DNA of 64,000 nucleotides from Crossiella cryophila (GTDB lineage: Bacteria; Actinomycetota; Actinomycetes; Mycobacteriales; Pseudonocardiaceae), in assembly GCF_014204915.1 (NCBI RefSeq), contig NZ_JACHMH010000001.1, positions 7,093,501 through 7,157,500 of the forward strand, written 5' to 3'. The position numbers were made by a program, and so were the translations under genes. The notes under the pieces were generated by a model that saw only the letters and a list, made by a program, of their open reading frames with translations, was not told the origin of the DNA and searched no databases. Positions 1 to 8,496 of the stretch are shown here, one piece after another. How positions within the stretch are numbered: position 1 is the first letter of the stretch; each line of letters opens with the position of its first letter.

Positions 1-1
1 C

Positions 2-136
2 ACCGGCCCGCTGGTGCCGGATGTGCTGACCGCACTGGAATCGCCAGTCGAATCCCTGGACCTGGGCACCGGCGGACCCGCCACCAGGGCCGTGCATCCG
101 GGCCCGACCCGGTGGCGGCAGGTCAGGTTCAGATGA
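2..136 (+). CDS. 3' end of an unidentified gene (partial)
   Basis: An open frame runs in from the left edge and ends in TGA, giving the last 44 residues of a protein. The piece is Pro/Gly/Arg-rich, has actinomycete-type codon use and shows no motif I recognise. It ends 8 bp inside the 3' end of the convergent LuxR-type gene, a tail-to-tail arrangement typical of real genes in this genome. No function can be given from this fragment. Confidence 0.45.
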   Translation, partial: TGPLVPDVLTALESPVESLDLGTGGPATRAVHPGPTRWRQVRFR

Positions 137-755
137 GGCCCTCGCGCATGGCGTAGGCCACCGCGTGCGACCGGTTCTTCAGGTGGAACCGCGAGGTGAC
201 GTCGTGCAGCACGTTCTTCACCGTGCGCTCCGAATAGGACAGTCGAGCCGCGATGTCCTTGGTCTCCAGGCCCTGCGACACCAGCCGCAGCACCTCGGCC
301 TCCCGCCGGGACAACCCGGTGAACCCCGCGCCGTGCGGGGACAGCAGGTTCCGCTGCATCCGGGCCACCTGCTTGAGCAACCGGGCCAGCATCTCCGGCG
401 GCAACGCGGCCTCACCCCGCGCCGCCCGCCCGACCACGTCCGCCAGCCGTTCCGCCCCCGCCTCGGCCCGCCGCAGCACCGCGCACACCCCGAGGTCCAC
501 CGCGGCAGGCAGGTCCACACTGTCCACTTTGGACAACACCAGCACCACCCGCCGGCACCCCCTGCCGTGCAGCCTGCGCAGCCCGGCCGTGACCTCCTCG
601 TCCATCACCTCGGCGGCGACCACCCCCACCACCTCGGGATCGATCGCGGCCTGCTCGACCACCAGCAGCCCCGGCTGACCGCGCAACGCCGCGGCCAGTC
701 CGGTGCGCAGGATCGGGTCGGACGCGTGCACGCACACGGGGATCCGGCCGGTCAT
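129..755 (-). CDS. LuxR/NarL-type DNA-binding regulator with degenerate receiver
   Basis: The protein has about 208 residues. Its C-terminal third is a clear LuxR-type helix-turn-helix (FTGLSRREAEVLRLVSQGL, then TKDIAARLSYSERTVKNVLH). The N-terminal half resembles a response-regulator receiver in predicted fold and length but lacks the usual acidic pocket and a clear phospho-acceptor Asp, so it is probably not a conventional phosphorylated receiver. I chose the ATG at 755 because AGGAGG lies 9 nt upstream; an in-frame GTG at 761 is too close to that ribosome site. A palindrome about 60-80 bp upstream may be an operator. No histidine kinase is adjacent. The target is unknown; the secreted protease gene upstream on the same strand is a possible partner only by proximity. 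Confidence 0.85.
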   Translation of the reverse strand: MTGRIPVCVHASDPILRTGLAAALRGQPGLLVVEQAAIDPEVVGVVAAEVMDEEVTAGLRRLHGRGCRRVVLVLSKVDSVDLPAAVDLGVCAVLRRAEAGAERLADVVGRAARGEAALPPEMLARLLKQVARMQRNLLSPHGAGFTGLSRREAEVLRLVSQGLETKDIAARLSYSERTVKNVLHDVTSRFHLKNRSHAVAYAMREGLI

Positions 756-816
756 GGTCACCCACCTCCTCGGGAGTTCCTCCCCAGGAATGCTCCCGGC
801 CCGGCACGCGCAGGTC

Positions 817-835
817 CCTGGGGTCAGACCCCAGG
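817..835. promoter_or_regulatory. Palindrome upstream of the LuxR-type gene
   Basis: CCTGGGGTCAGACCCCAGG has two perfect 8-base arms around CAG. It lies about 62-80 bp upstream of the start codon of the regulator. The position fits an operator, possibly for autoregulation, but a short hairpin in the leader is also possible. Confidence 0.35.
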
Positions 836-898
836 CGAATCCCTAGTCTTGCCCGCACGGGCAACTCGGCGGGTGCCCCGCGTTTCCCCCGGAAAAGA

Positions 899-936
899 CC
901 GCGTCGGGGTGGCCGAATTCCGCCACCCCGACGCGG
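899..936 (-). terminator. Hairpin terminator of the metzincin-like protease gene
   Basis: CCGCGTCGGGGTGG (899-912) pairs perfectly with CCACCCCGACGCGG (923-936) around a 10-nt loop. It starts 17 bp after the protease stop codon. There is no long T-run, as is usual for actinomycete terminators. Confidence 0.6.
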
Positions 937-952
937 ACCTATTTGTGCCGCG

Positions 953-1498
953 CTATCCGCACATGGACGGCGCCATCACCTCCTGCGCACTGCCCCAGCC
1001 CGCGCACCGGAAACCGGAGTGCCCGAACCAGTTGTGCCCGAATTCGTGCGCGGCCAGCAGCGCGCCGTCCCGGACCCCGCGCATGAACAGCGCGATCCGC
1101 TGCCCACTGCCCCAGTTGCAGCCGACCACGTTGGAGCCGCCGCCGCAGCCGGTGATGTAGCTGTTGGTGCACTGCACCGGCGTGCCGGCACCCTCGGTCA
1201 GCCCGGCCCACGCGGCCGCGCCCCGCCTGATCGCCGCCGCGTACGGCTGACACGAGGCGGTGATGTGGTAGCTGCGCCTGCTGGGCACCGGCCATGCCTG
1301 GACACCAAGTGGCTCCGCCGCGGTGTCACGCTGTCCAGGCTCGATGCTGATGACCGAGGTCGGGTGCCCCAGCGCGGCCGCCACCGGGGCCGACTCGGCG
1401 CTGACCATGACGCCCGCCTGGGTGACCGGCCCCAGTAACGCCATCGCCGAGACCGCGGCGGCTATCAACCCATATCGCATGAAGAGACTTCTGATCAT
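953..1498 (-). CDS. Secreted snapalysin/metzincin-like zinc protease
   Basis: The protein has 181 residues. An N-terminal signal peptide (basic start, hydrophobic core around residues 8-28, Ala-rich cleavage region) is followed by a small domain with the zinc-type motif HEFGHNWFGHSG near residue 150 and a Met-turn-like EVMAPSMCG at the C-terminus. Size and layout match snapalysin (M7) type extracellular neutral proteases. The canonical HExxHxxGxxD spacing is altered here (Gly and His each one position off), so the third zinc ligand is uncertain. Six or more cysteines in the mature part suggest disulfides. ATG at 1498 is preferred over TTG at 1504 because GAGG lies 8 nt upstream of it. A terminator hairpin follows. 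Confidence 0.75.
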   Translation of the reverse strand: MIRSLFMRYGLIAAAVSAMALLGPVTQAGVMVSAESAPVAAALGHPTSVISIEPGQRDTAAEPLGVQAWPVPSRRSYHITASCQPYAAAIRRGAAAWAGLTEGAGTPVQCTNSYITGCGGGSNVVGCNWGSGQRIALFMRGVRDGALLAAHEFGHNWFGHSGFRCAGWGSAQEVMAPSMCG

Positions 1499-1610
1499 TG
1501 TCAAGTCCTCACTCGCAGGGAAGTAAGTGCAGGGACCTGGAAGCCTCCAACAGCGATCCCGGAGCGTCCACCCGCGAAAAGTCGGAAGTATTTCGACGAG
1601 TAATCCGGAT

Positions 1611-2000
1611 TCAACCTCCGGTCAGTACCGTGCCGGTGGCCACGATCTGCCCGGTCGGCGCCGGCGCCGGGTCGTTGCAGGTCTGCACCCGGTCCCCGGA
1701 GCGGGCCACCGGCTTCCCCCCGGCGAGCACGGTCGCACTGCCCAGCAGGACCACCCCGCGGTTGGTCGGCTGGTTGGCGAAGCTGCCGTTGGGCGGGGTG
1801 TGCGGCGGGTTGTTGGTCGCCTCGCTGCCCACGGTGGCGATCGGCCGGCCGCCAACGAGCACCGTGGCGCAGCAACCGCCGGTGATGGTTCCGTTGAACG
1901 GCAAGGACATCGGGGTCGGCACCGGACCGCCGGCCGAGGGCACCAGGACCACGTGCACGTCTACGCCGACCACCCGGTCGCCGAGCTTCGCCACTGGCAT
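1611..2000 (-). CDS. PAAR-motif protein
   Basis: The protein has 129 residues. It shows paired PAAR-type segments: a Gly-rich stretch with CC (GGCCATVLVGGRPIATVGS) and a second repeat unit (VLLGSATVLAGGKPVARSGDRV). PAAR proteins cap the spike of contractile injection systems or carry effector toxins. I started at ATG 2000 because coding character begins there; the upstream part of the same open frame is low-quality sequence antisense to the neighbouring GNAT gene. No sheath, tube or baseplate gene is next to it, so it is an orphan in this window. Confidence 0.7.
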   Translation of the reverse strand: MPVAKLGDRVVGVDVHVVLVPSAGGPVPTPMSLPFNGTITGGCCATVLVGGRPIATVGSEATNNPPHTPPNGSFANQPTNRGVVLLGSATVLAGGKPVARSGDRVQTCNDPAPAPTGQIVATGTVLTGG

Positions 2001-2151
2001 GGTCACGCCGCTCACGGTAGGCGCGCCGGTGCTCCCGTCCGGTGCCCGTCCGCGCACCGGGCCGGGCACTCCGGCTTGCCCCAGCCGGTGCCCGGCGGCC
2101 CCGAGCGAGCGGCAGTCGGGGCGGGCAGGCTGGGGATGGGAGGTGGTGGTG

Positions 2152-2691
2152 GTGTGGCTGGAGGTGGACGAGCGGATCGTGTTGCGGTCCCTGGAGGAGG
2201 CGGATCTGCCTGCGCTGTACGGGATCGTGGCCGCCGAACGCTCCCGGCTGGCCGGCTGGTTGCCGTGGGTGGACCAGGTGTGGTCCGCGGAAGACCTGCG
2301 GCGCCGGCCGGCCGCGCACACCGCGCTGGTGATCGAGGTGGACGGGCGGGTCGCGGGGTCGGTCACGGTCATGGTGAGTCACGCCGACCGGGTGGCCGCA
2401 CTGGGTTACTGGCTGGCGGCGGACTTCTGCGGGGCGGGGGTGCTGACCCGGTGCCTGCGGGCGTTGCTGCGCAGTGTGTTCACGGGCGGCGGGATCAACC
2501 GGGTGGAGATCCGGGTGGCCGCGGACAACCTGGCCAGTCGCCGGGTGGCCGAGCGGCTGGGGCTGGGTCATGAGGGCACGTTGCGGCGGGCGGCGGTGCT
2601 GGGCGGGCGGGTGCGGGACGTCGAGGTGTACGCGGCGCTCGCGGGCGAGTGGGCAGCACCACCCGTCTGTGCGAACGGATCACCTTCCTGA
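2152..2691 (+). CDS. GNAT N-acetyltransferase, RimJ/RimL type
   Basis: The protein has 179 residues. The N-terminus LRSLEEADLPALYGIV, the VAGSVTVM strand, the NLASRRVAERLGLGHEGTLR acetyl-CoA-loop/C-terminal motif and the ending DVEVYAALAGEW are all typical of RimJ/RimL-like GNATs, which acetylate N-termini of ribosomal proteins or small amines. Start choice: four in-frame GTG codons lie in a row; GTG 2152 has GGGAGG 8 nt upstream. The open frame extends far upstream of this without coding character. The substrate is unknown. The next gene begins 65 bp downstream. Confidence 0.85.
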   Translation: MWLEVDERIVLRSLEEADLPALYGIVAAERSRLAGWLPWVDQVWSAEDLRRRPAAHTALVIEVDGRVAGSVTVMVSHADRVAALGYWLAADFCGAGVLTRCLRALLRSVFTGGGINRVEIRVAADNLASRRVAERLGLGHEGTLRRAAVLGGRVRDVEVYAALAGEWAAPPVCANGSPS

Positions 2692-2756
2692 CCGCTGCCC
2701 GGCGCGCCCGGGGTGACCGATCCTGGGGCCTCGTCCGGCCGAGGGGATCCGCCGCC

Positions 2757-3728
2757 ATGCGCCTGTCCGTCGTCCTGCTGTCGCTCGCCCTGACCACCAC
2801 CGCCTGCACCGTCCGCGAACCGGGGCCGCCGGATCCGGGTGGGCGGCGGATCGCGGTGATCGCCGGGCCGCTGGCCGATCCGTTCTTCGCCGCGCTGAAG
2901 TCCGGCGCCGAGCAGGCCGCCGCCGATCTGCGGGTGCAGATGGACTACCTGGCCCCGGCCGCCACCGCCGAGTTCGGCGCCGAACTGGTGCGGTTACTGG
3001 GAAACGCGGTGGCCAACGGGGCCGACGGGATCGCGCTCGGCGACTACTTCCCGGAGCAGCAGGACCCGGGGATCCGGGCGGCGGTGGCGGCCGGGCGGAC
3101 CGTGGTGCTGATCAACAGCGGTGAGTCCTCCTGGCAGGCGGTCGGTGCCACCGGCTACGTCGGACAGGACGAGCAGCGCACCGGAACCCTTGCCGGACAA
3201 CGACTCGCCGAGGCGGGTGCGCGCCGCGTGCTGTGCGTGAACCACGTCCCGGGCAGCCCGGCCACCACCCAGCGTTGTGCCGGGCTGGGCACGGCGTTGC
3301 GGGCGGCGGGCGGGGCGGTCACCGAGTTGCCGCTGGCCAGTGCGGAGGCGACCAACCCGACCGCCACCCAGCAGGCGATCAGCGGTGCGCTGACCGCGGA
3401 TCCGGCCCTGGACGGGGTGTTCACCCTCGGTTCGTCCTTCGCCGAGCAGGCGTTGCGGGCGATCGGGCCGGAGCGCCGGGTGCGGGTGGCGACCACGGAT
3501 CTGTCCACCGGGGTGCTGGAATCGGTGCGGGACGGCCGGATCCTGTTCGCGGTGGACCAACAGCCTTACCTGCAAGGCTATTACGGTGTGCTCATCGCGG
3601 TGCAGCGGCTCGCCCACGGCCTGCGCCCGAACGCGCCGGTGCGCACCGGACCCCTGGTGGTGGATCAGGCCAACGCCGCCGAAGTATTGGCGCACAACCG
3701 GGATCGCGGGATCCGCGGCGCGAAATGA
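2757..3728 (+). CDS. Sugar-type ABC transporter substrate-binding lipoprotein
   Basis: The protein has 323 residues. A lipoprotein signal peptide ends in the lipobox LTTTAC, so Cys is predicted to be lipidated. The body is a periplasmic-binding-protein-1/LacI-like fold (IAVIAGPLADPFFAALKSG near the start, GADGIALGDY, VVLINSGES, GVFTLGSSFAEQALRAIG, ILFAVDQQPYLQGYYGV), as in ribose- or inositol-binding proteins. ATG 2757 is preceded by GAGGGG. It overlaps the permease start by 3 bases (ATGA), so the two are co-translated. No ATP-binding subunit lies in this operon. The ligand cannot be predicted. Confidence 0.88.
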   Translation: MRLSVVLLSLALTTTACTVREPGPPDPGGRRIAVIAGPLADPFFAALKSGAEQAAADLRVQMDYLAPAATAEFGAELVRLLGNAVANGADGIALGDYFPEQQDPGIRAAVAAGRTVVLINSGESSWQAVGATGYVGQDEQRTGTLAGQRLAEAGARRVLCVNHVPGSPATTQRCAGLGTALRAAGGAVTELPLASAEATNPTATQQAISGALTADPALDGVFTLGSSFAEQALRAIGPERRVRVATTDLSTGVLESVRDGRILFAVDQQPYLQGYYGVLIAVQRLAHGLRPNAPVRTGPLVVDQANAAEVLAHNRDRGIRGAK

Positions 3729-4648
3729 CCCGCCGTCCGGAACTCCGCATCGGCCTCGGCCTGCTCGCACTGGGCGTGTTCTTCACCCTGGTGTGCGGAC
3801 CGGATTTCCTGCTGCGCCCGCAGTGGCTCACCCTGGCCGCGGAGATCGGGGTGGTCGCGATTCCGTTGACGCTGCTGGTGATCGCGGGCGAGTTCGACCT
3901 GTCCGCGGGCTCGGTGCTGGCCGCCGCCGGGATGACCACGGCGATCGCGCACGGCCACTTCACCACCCCGCTCTGGGCCGCGGCACTGCTCGCGCTGGCC
4001 GTCGGCGCGCTCACCGGCCTGCTCAACGGGGTGCTGACCGTGGTCACCGGCCTGCCCTCGTTCCTGGTGACCCTGGTGTCGCTGCTGCTGGTCGCGGGCG
4101 GCACGCTGGGGCTGTCCAGGGCGATCACCGGCAGCGGCGGGGTGAGCCTGCGCCCGGCCGGGCCCGGCACGGTCGAGGCGGTGGTGCTGGCCTGGGTGCT
4201 GCTCGCCCTGGTCGCGGGCCGGCTGCTCGGGCACACCCCGTTCGGCAACTGGGTGCTGGCCACCGGCGGCGACCGGACGGCCGCGCGGGCGCTGGGCGTG
4301 CCGGTGACGCGGGTGCGGATCACCCTGTTCGTGGCCACCTCGACCGCGGCGGCACTGATCGGGGTGGCGCAGGCGATCCGGTTCGCGGGCGCGGATGTGG
4401 CCCGTGGTCAGGGTTTCCTGTTCGTCTGCCTGACCGCGGTGGTGATCGGTGGGGCGGCACTGTCCGGCGGGCGTGGTTCGGTGACCGGCGCCTGCCTCGG
4501 GTCGGCGCTGTGCGCGGTGCTGTCCGCCGGCGTGGTCCAGGCGGGTTGGGGCAGCGACTGGGCGCCGCTGCTCTGGGGTGCGTTGCTGCTGGCCGCCACC
4601 GCGGGACAGCACGGGGTCAGACGGTCGCGCTCCGGTCGGCCTTGGTGA
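3725..4648 (+). CDS. Sugar-type ABC transporter permease (RbsC-like)
   Basis: The protein has 307 residues and about eight to ten hydrophobic segments of the BPD_transp_2 (ribose/branched-chain amino acid) family. The GEFDLSAGSVLAAAGM segment and the later GGRGSVTGACLGS segment are hallmarks of this family. It starts on the ATG that overlaps the stop of the binding-protein gene. The ABC ATPase normally encoded beside it is missing, so either a shared ATPase from elsewhere is used or the system is a remnant. The 3' end overlaps the convergent gene by 32 bp. Confidence 0.87.
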   Translation: MTRRPELRIGLGLLALGVFFTLVCGPDFLLRPQWLTLAAEIGVVAIPLTLLVIAGEFDLSAGSVLAAAGMTTAIAHGHFTTPLWAAALLALAVGALTGLLNGVLTVVTGLPSFLVTLVSLLLVAGGTLGLSRAITGSGGVSLRPAGPGTVEAVVLAWVLLALVAGRLLGHTPFGNWVLATGGDRTAARALGVPVTRVRITLFVATSTAAALIGVAQAIRFAGADVARGQGFLFVCLTAVVIGGAALSGGRGSVTGACLGSALCAVLSAGVVQAGWGSDWAPLLWGALLLAATAGQHGVRRSRSGRPW

Positions 4649-5375
4649 GCAGGGCCAGCAACGGGGTGTCCTGGAACGGGAACTCGGCGAGTTCCTTGCT
4701 CAGTCCGCGTTCGGCGGCCTCGAACCGCGCGCCACCGCGGTGCGCGACCAGGCTGATCACCTCGTCGCTGAAGTGCCCGCCGCCGTAGCCGCGCAGGTGC
4801 CGGGCGGCGTCCAGCGGCCGGAACCCGGTGGGGACCATCGTGCGCAGGCTGCCGATGTCGATCACCCAGGCCGCGGTGATCACGGTGTCCCGGTCCTGTT
4901 CCGGCAGGGACGCGGCCAGCTTGGTGACCCGGCGGACCACCTCCTGCACCCGCCGCCAGCCGCGCTCGTCGCCGTGCGCCATGATCTGCCCCAGTCCCGC
5001 GGCCTCGCGCACCGACCTGGGCGCCATGGCCGTGTCCCAGGCCAGCTGCGGATCGTCGCCGACCACCTCCCGGCAGTAGAACTCCGGGGTCGCCCCGGTC
5101 GGGACGAGCGTTGCCAACCGATCGGTCGGCCGGACCGGGCCGCCGTAGTGCAGCGTGCCCCTGACCAGCACGGCGACCGGCCGGTCCTGGCAGGTCACCA
5201 GCCACGGGCGGTGCAGGGTGGGCAGGTAGTGCGGCAGGTCGATGGCGGCGAGGGCGTCGGCGACCCTCGGATCCGCGGCGACTTGGACGGTGCGGCGGTG
5301 GTACTCCGCGTCATCGCCCATGTTGATTGAGCGACGGTCCACGACAATGTCCATGCTGGTGAGTATCGCTCGCAT
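4617..5375 (-). CDS. Hypothetical protein divergent from the siderophore operon
   Basis: The protein has about 252 residues and looks soluble, with no signal peptide or membrane segments. I recognise no family. Conserved-looking patches include TLHRPWLVTCQDRPVAVLVR and GYGGGHFSDEVISLV. ATG 5375 has AGGGG 9 nt upstream; GTG 5399 and ATG 5354 are alternatives. It is transcribed away from dhbA across a gap that holds tandem iron boxes, so it may be iron-regulated, although its own promoter was not identified. No role in siderophore chemistry can be claimed from sequence. Confidence 0.7.
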   Translation of the reverse strand: MRAILTSMDIVVDRRSINMGDDAEYHRRTVQVAADPRVADALAAIDLPHYLPTLHRPWLVTCQDRPVAVLVRGTLHYGGPVRPTDRLATLVPTGATPEFYCREVVGDDPQLAWDTAMAPRSVREAAGLGQIMAHGDERGWRRVQEVVRRVTKLAASLPEQDRDTVITAAWVIDIGSLRTMVPTGFRPLDAARHLRGYGGGHFSDEVISLVAHRGGARFEAAERGLSKELAEFPFQDTPLLALLTKADRSATV

Positions 5376-5417
5376 CTCAATCTGCCCCTGCGGCGGCACC
5401 CCCGACTTGACCAGCTA

Positions 5418-5456
5418 AGTTAGGCCGACCTAACCTCCATTAGGTTAGCCTAACCA
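5418..5456. promoter_or_regulatory. Tandem iron boxes (DmdR/IdeR-type operator)
   Basis: Two palindromes sit back to back: TTAGGCCGACCTAACC (5420-5435) and TTAGGTTAGCCTAACC (5440-5455). The second matches the actinomycete DmdR/IdeR consensus TTAGGTTAGSCTAACCTAA closely. They lie 10-46 bp upstream of dhbA and between it and the divergent hypothetical gene. Iron-loaded repressor would be expected to block the dhb operon. Confidence 0.88.
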
Positions 5457-5465
5457 TCCTGGGGG

Positions 5466-6242
5466 ATGACTGTGAACGCGTGGAACACGACCGGTGTGGC
5501 CGTGGTCAGCGGCGCCGCCCGGGGCATCGGCGCCGCCGTCGCCGATGCCCTGGCCGGCCGCGGCGCCAGGGTCGCACTGCTGGATCTCGACGGGGACGCG
5601 GTGCGCGAGCGGGCCGCCGCACTCGGTGAGCACGCCACCGGCCACGCCGTGGACGTGGCCGACGCCGCGGCGGTGGAAGCCGTGGTGGCCCAGGTGGAAC
5701 AGGACCTCGGACCGGTGACCGCGCTGGTCAACGTGGCCGGGGTGTTGCAGGCCGCCCCGGTGGCCGAACTCGACCCGGCGGTGTGGGCACGCACCTTCGC
5801 GGTCAACGTGGACGGGGTGTTCCACCTCTCCCGCGCGGTGACCAGGCGGATGGCGCAGCGCGGCGCGGGCGCGGTGGTCACGGTGACCTCCAACGCCGCC
5901 ACCGTGCCCAGGGCCGGACTGGCCGCCTACTGCGCGTCCAAGGCGGCCAGCGCGATGTTCACCAAGGTGCTCGGGCTGGAACTGGCCGGGCAGGGCATCC
6001 GCTGCAACGTAGTCGCGCCCGGCTCCACCGACACCGACATGGGCCGCGCGCTGTGGGGCGCGGGCGGCCAGGCCGGGGTGATCGCGGGCGCGCCGGAGTC
6101 CTTCCGGGTGGGCATCCCACTGGCCAGGGTGGCCGACCCCACCGACGTCGCCGACGCGGTGCTCTTCCTCCTCTCCCCCGCCGCGCGGCACATCACGATG
6201 CAGGAGTTGTGCGTCGACGGTGGCGCCACGCTCGGGGCCTGA
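5466..6242 (+). CDS. dhbA: 2,3-dihydro-2,3-dihydroxybenzoate dehydrogenase (DhbA/EntA)
   Basis: The protein has 258 residues, a classical short-chain dehydrogenase. The NAD-binding motif VSGAARGIG is near residue 15, NVAG is near 87 and the catalytic YCASK is near 155. Family members with this length and context oxidise 2,3-dihydro-2,3-dihydroxybenzoate to 2,3-dihydroxybenzoate (DHB) with NAD+. Assignment to DhbA rather than a general SDR rests on the immediately following dhbE and isochorismatase genes. It is the first gene of an operon directly behind the tandem iron boxes. ATG 5466 follows a GGGGG run. Confidence 0.9.
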   Translation: MTVNAWNTTGVAVVSGAARGIGAAVADALAGRGARVALLDLDGDAVRERAAALGEHATGHAVDVADAAAVEAVVAQVEQDLGPVTALVNVAGVLQAAPVAELDPAVWARTFAVNVDGVFHLSRAVTRRMAQRGAGAVVTVTSNAATVPRAGLAAYCASKAASAMFTKVLGLELAGQGIRCNVVAPGSTDTDMGRALWGAGGQAGVIAGAPESFRVGIPLARVADPTDVADAVLFLLSPAARHITMQELCVDGGATLGA

Positions 6243-6265
6243 CCGCGACCGGAGACACGACAACC

Positions 6266-7849
6266 ATGTGGCCAGACGAGTTCGCCAGCCGCTACCGCGA
6301 GCTGGGTTACTGGCGCGGCGAGACCTTCGGCGGACTGCTGCGCGAGTGGGCCGGGCGCTGGGGCGAGCGCACCGCCGTGATCGACGGCGAGACCCACCTC
6401 AGTTACGCCGAGCTGGACCGGCGGGCCGACCGCCTCGCCGCCGGCCTGCACGGCATCGGCGTGCGCGCCGGGGACCGGGTGGTGCTGCAACTGCCCAGCA
6501 CCGCGGCCTTCTTCGACGTGATCTTCGCCTTGTTCCGGCTCGGCGCGCTGCCGGTGTTCGCACTGCCTTCCCACCGGGCCAACGAGATCGGCTACTTCTG
6601 CGCGCACAGCGAGGCCGTCGCGCTGGTGACCACCGACGTGTTGGACGGCTTCGACCACCGCAGCCTGGCCGCGGTCGCGGGCAACGCCAGGGTGATCATC
6701 GCCGGTGATCCGGGCGAGCACACCGCGCTGGCCGACCTCTACACCGACCCGATCCCGTTGCCGGAGCGGGATCCCGGCGAGCTGGCGTTCCTGCAACTCT
6801 CCGGCGGCAGCACCGGCAGGCCCAAGCTGATCCCACGCACCCACGACGACTACCTCTACAGCGTCTGGGCCAGTGCGGACATCTGCGGGCTGAGCACCGA
6901 GACGGTGTACCTGTGCGCGCTGCCGGTGGCGCACAACTACCCGCTGTCCTCCCCCGGCGTGCTCGGCGTGCTCTACGCGGGCGGCACCGTGGTGCTGTGC
7001 CCACGCCCCGATCCGGCCACCGCGTTCGCGCTGATCGAGCGGCACCGGGTCACCATCACCGGGGTGGTGCCGCCGATCGCGTTGGTGTGGCTGGAATCCG
7101 CCCGCCGCAGCACCCGTGACCTGTCCAGCCTCCAGGTCCTCCAGGTGGGTGGCGCCAAACTCGCCGAGGAGGTGGCCCGCCGGGTCCGGCCGACCCTGGG
7201 CTGCACCCTGCAACAGGTCTTCGGCATGGCCGAGGGACTGGTCAACTACACCCGCCTGGACGATCCGGAGGAGGTCGTGGTCAGCACCCAGGGCCGCCCG
7301 ATCTCCGCGCACGACGAGGTCCTGGTCCTCGACGAGGACGGAAACCCGGTGCCCGACGGGGAAACCGGGCACCTGCTGACCCGAGGTCCTTACACCATCA
7401 GGGGTTACTGGCGGGCCGAGGAGCACAACGCCCGCGCGTTCACCCCGGACGGCTTCTACCGCACCGGCGACATCGTGCGCCGGGACTCCGACGGCTACCT
7501 GGTGGTGACCGGCCGGGCCAAGGACCAGATCAACCGCGGCGGGGAGAAGATCGCCGCCGAGGAGGTCGAGAACGAACTGCTCGCCCACCCCGCGGTGCAC
7601 GACGCCGCGGTGGTGGCCATGCCCGACCGCTACCTGGGCGAGCGCTCCTGCGCGTTCGTCGTGCTGCGCCAAGGGGTGCCCGTCCCCGCGGCGAACACGT
7701 TGCGCGAGTTCGTCCGGGACCGCGGCCTGGCCGCCTACAAGGTGCCGGACCGGGTGGAGTTCCTCGACGAGTTCCCCACCACCGCGGTGGGCAAGACCAG
7801 CACCAATGACCTGCGTGCCGCGTTGCGCGCACGCCTGGAGAGGGGATGA
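6266..7849 (+). CDS. dhbE: 2,3-dihydroxybenzoate-AMP ligase (DhbE/EntE)
   Basis: The protein has 527 residues, a stand-alone adenylation enzyme that activates DHB as its AMP ester and loads it on the aryl carrier protein. Visible motifs: [16 protein letters not shown] (A3 P-loop, about residue 180), [10 protein letters not shown] around 225 (the His-Asn-Tyr seen in DHB-specific DhbE/EntE), FGMAEG (A5), YRTGD (A7), [20 protein letters not shown] (A8) and the A10 lysine in [13 protein letters not shown] 6266 with GGAG upstream is chosen; the open frame extends much further 5' antisense-free but inside dhbA in another frame. It is followed by a 4-bp overlap with the isochorismatase. Confidence 0.94.
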   Translation: MWPDEFASRYRELGYWRGETFGGLLREWAGRWGERTAVIDGETHLSYAELDRRADRLAAGLHGIGVRAGDRVVLQLPSTAAFFDVIFALFRLGALPVFALPSHRANEIGYFCAHSEAVALVTTDVLDGFDHRSLAAVAGNARVIIAGDPGEHTALADLYTDPIPLPERDPGELAFLQLSGGSTGRPKLIPRTHDDYLYSVWASADICGLSTETVYLCALPVAHNYPLSSPGVLGVLYAGGTVVLCPRPDPATAFALIERHRVTITGVVPPIALVWLESARRSTRDLSSLQVLQVGGAKLAEEVARRVRPTLGCTLQQVFGMAEGLVNYTRLDDPEEVVVSTQGRPISAHDEVLVLDEDGNPVPDGETGHLLTRGPYTIRGYWRAEEHNARAFTPDGFYRTGDIVRRDSDGYLVVTGRAKDQINRGGEKIAAEEVENELLAHPAVHDAAVVAMPDRYLGERSCAFVVLRQGVPVPAANTLREFVRDRGLAAYKVPDRVEFLDEFPTTAVGKTSTNDLRAALRARLERG

Positions 7850-8496
7850 ACACCATGGGCCTGCCCGCGATCAAGCCCTACGCCTTACCCGAGCCCGAGG
7901 AGCTGCCCGCGAACCGGGTGGACTGGCGGGTCGACCCGGCCCGTGCCGTACTGCTCGTGCACGATATGCAGAACCACTTCCTGGACGCCTTCCCGCGCGC
8001 GGACTCCCCGCTGCCGGAGGTGCTGGCCAACATCGACGCGCTGCGCAAGCACTGCACAGCAGCGGGCATCCCGGTGGTCTTCACCGCCCAGCCCGGCGGC
8101 CAGAGCCAGGACGAACGCGGTCTGCTGCTGGACTTCTGGGGCAACGGCCTGCCGCCGGAACAGCGCGCCGAGTCCATTGTGGACGAACTCGCGCCGGCGC
8201 CGACGGACATCGTGCTGACCAAGTGGCGGTACAGCGCGTTCGTGCGCACCGACCTGGCCGAGTTCCTCGGCGAGCGGGACCAGCTGATCATCACCGGCGT
8301 GTACGGGCACATCGGGGTGCTGACCACCGCGCTGGACGCGTTCATGCGCGAGGTCAAACCGTTCGTGGTGGCCGACGCGGTCGCCGACTTCTCCCGCGCG
8401 GACCACCTGTCCGCCCTGCACCACGTGGCCCAGCGCTGCGGGCACGTGCTGACCACCGCGAACCTGGTCGACGCCGTGCTGGGGGTGGCCTCGTGA
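7846..8496 (+). CDS. dhbB: Isochorismatase (EntB-type ICL domain, without carrier domain)
   Basis: The protein has 216 residues. It is the isochorismate lyase half of EntB/Dhb[13 protein letters not shown] carries the catalytic Asp, LTKWRYSAF the catalytic Lys, and [17 protein letters not shown] the following conserved loop. It hydrolyses isochorismate to 2,3-dihydro-2,3-dihydroxybenzoate. EntB and DhbB normally continue into a C-terminal aryl carrier domain; here the protein stops and the carrier is a separate gene overlapping by 4 bp. The start overlaps the dhbE stop (ATGA). Its substrate must come from an isochorismate synthase that is not in this window. Confidence 0.92.
   Translation: MNTMGLPAIKPYALPEPEELPANRVDWRVDPARAVLLVHDMQNHFLDAFPRADSPLPEVLANIDALRKHCTAAGIPVVFTAQPGGQSQDERGLLLDFWGNGLPPEQRAESIVDELAPAPTDIVLTKWRYSAFVRTDLAEFLGERDQLIITGVYGHIGVLTTALDAFMREVKPFVVADAVADFSRADHLSALHHVAQRCGHVLTTANLVDAVLGVAS

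Noticed and set aside
1498-2151. Long N-terminal extension of the GNAT gene
   Set aside because: The sequence before 2152 is antisense to the PAAR gene and lacks coding character; a good ribosome site fixes the start at 2152.
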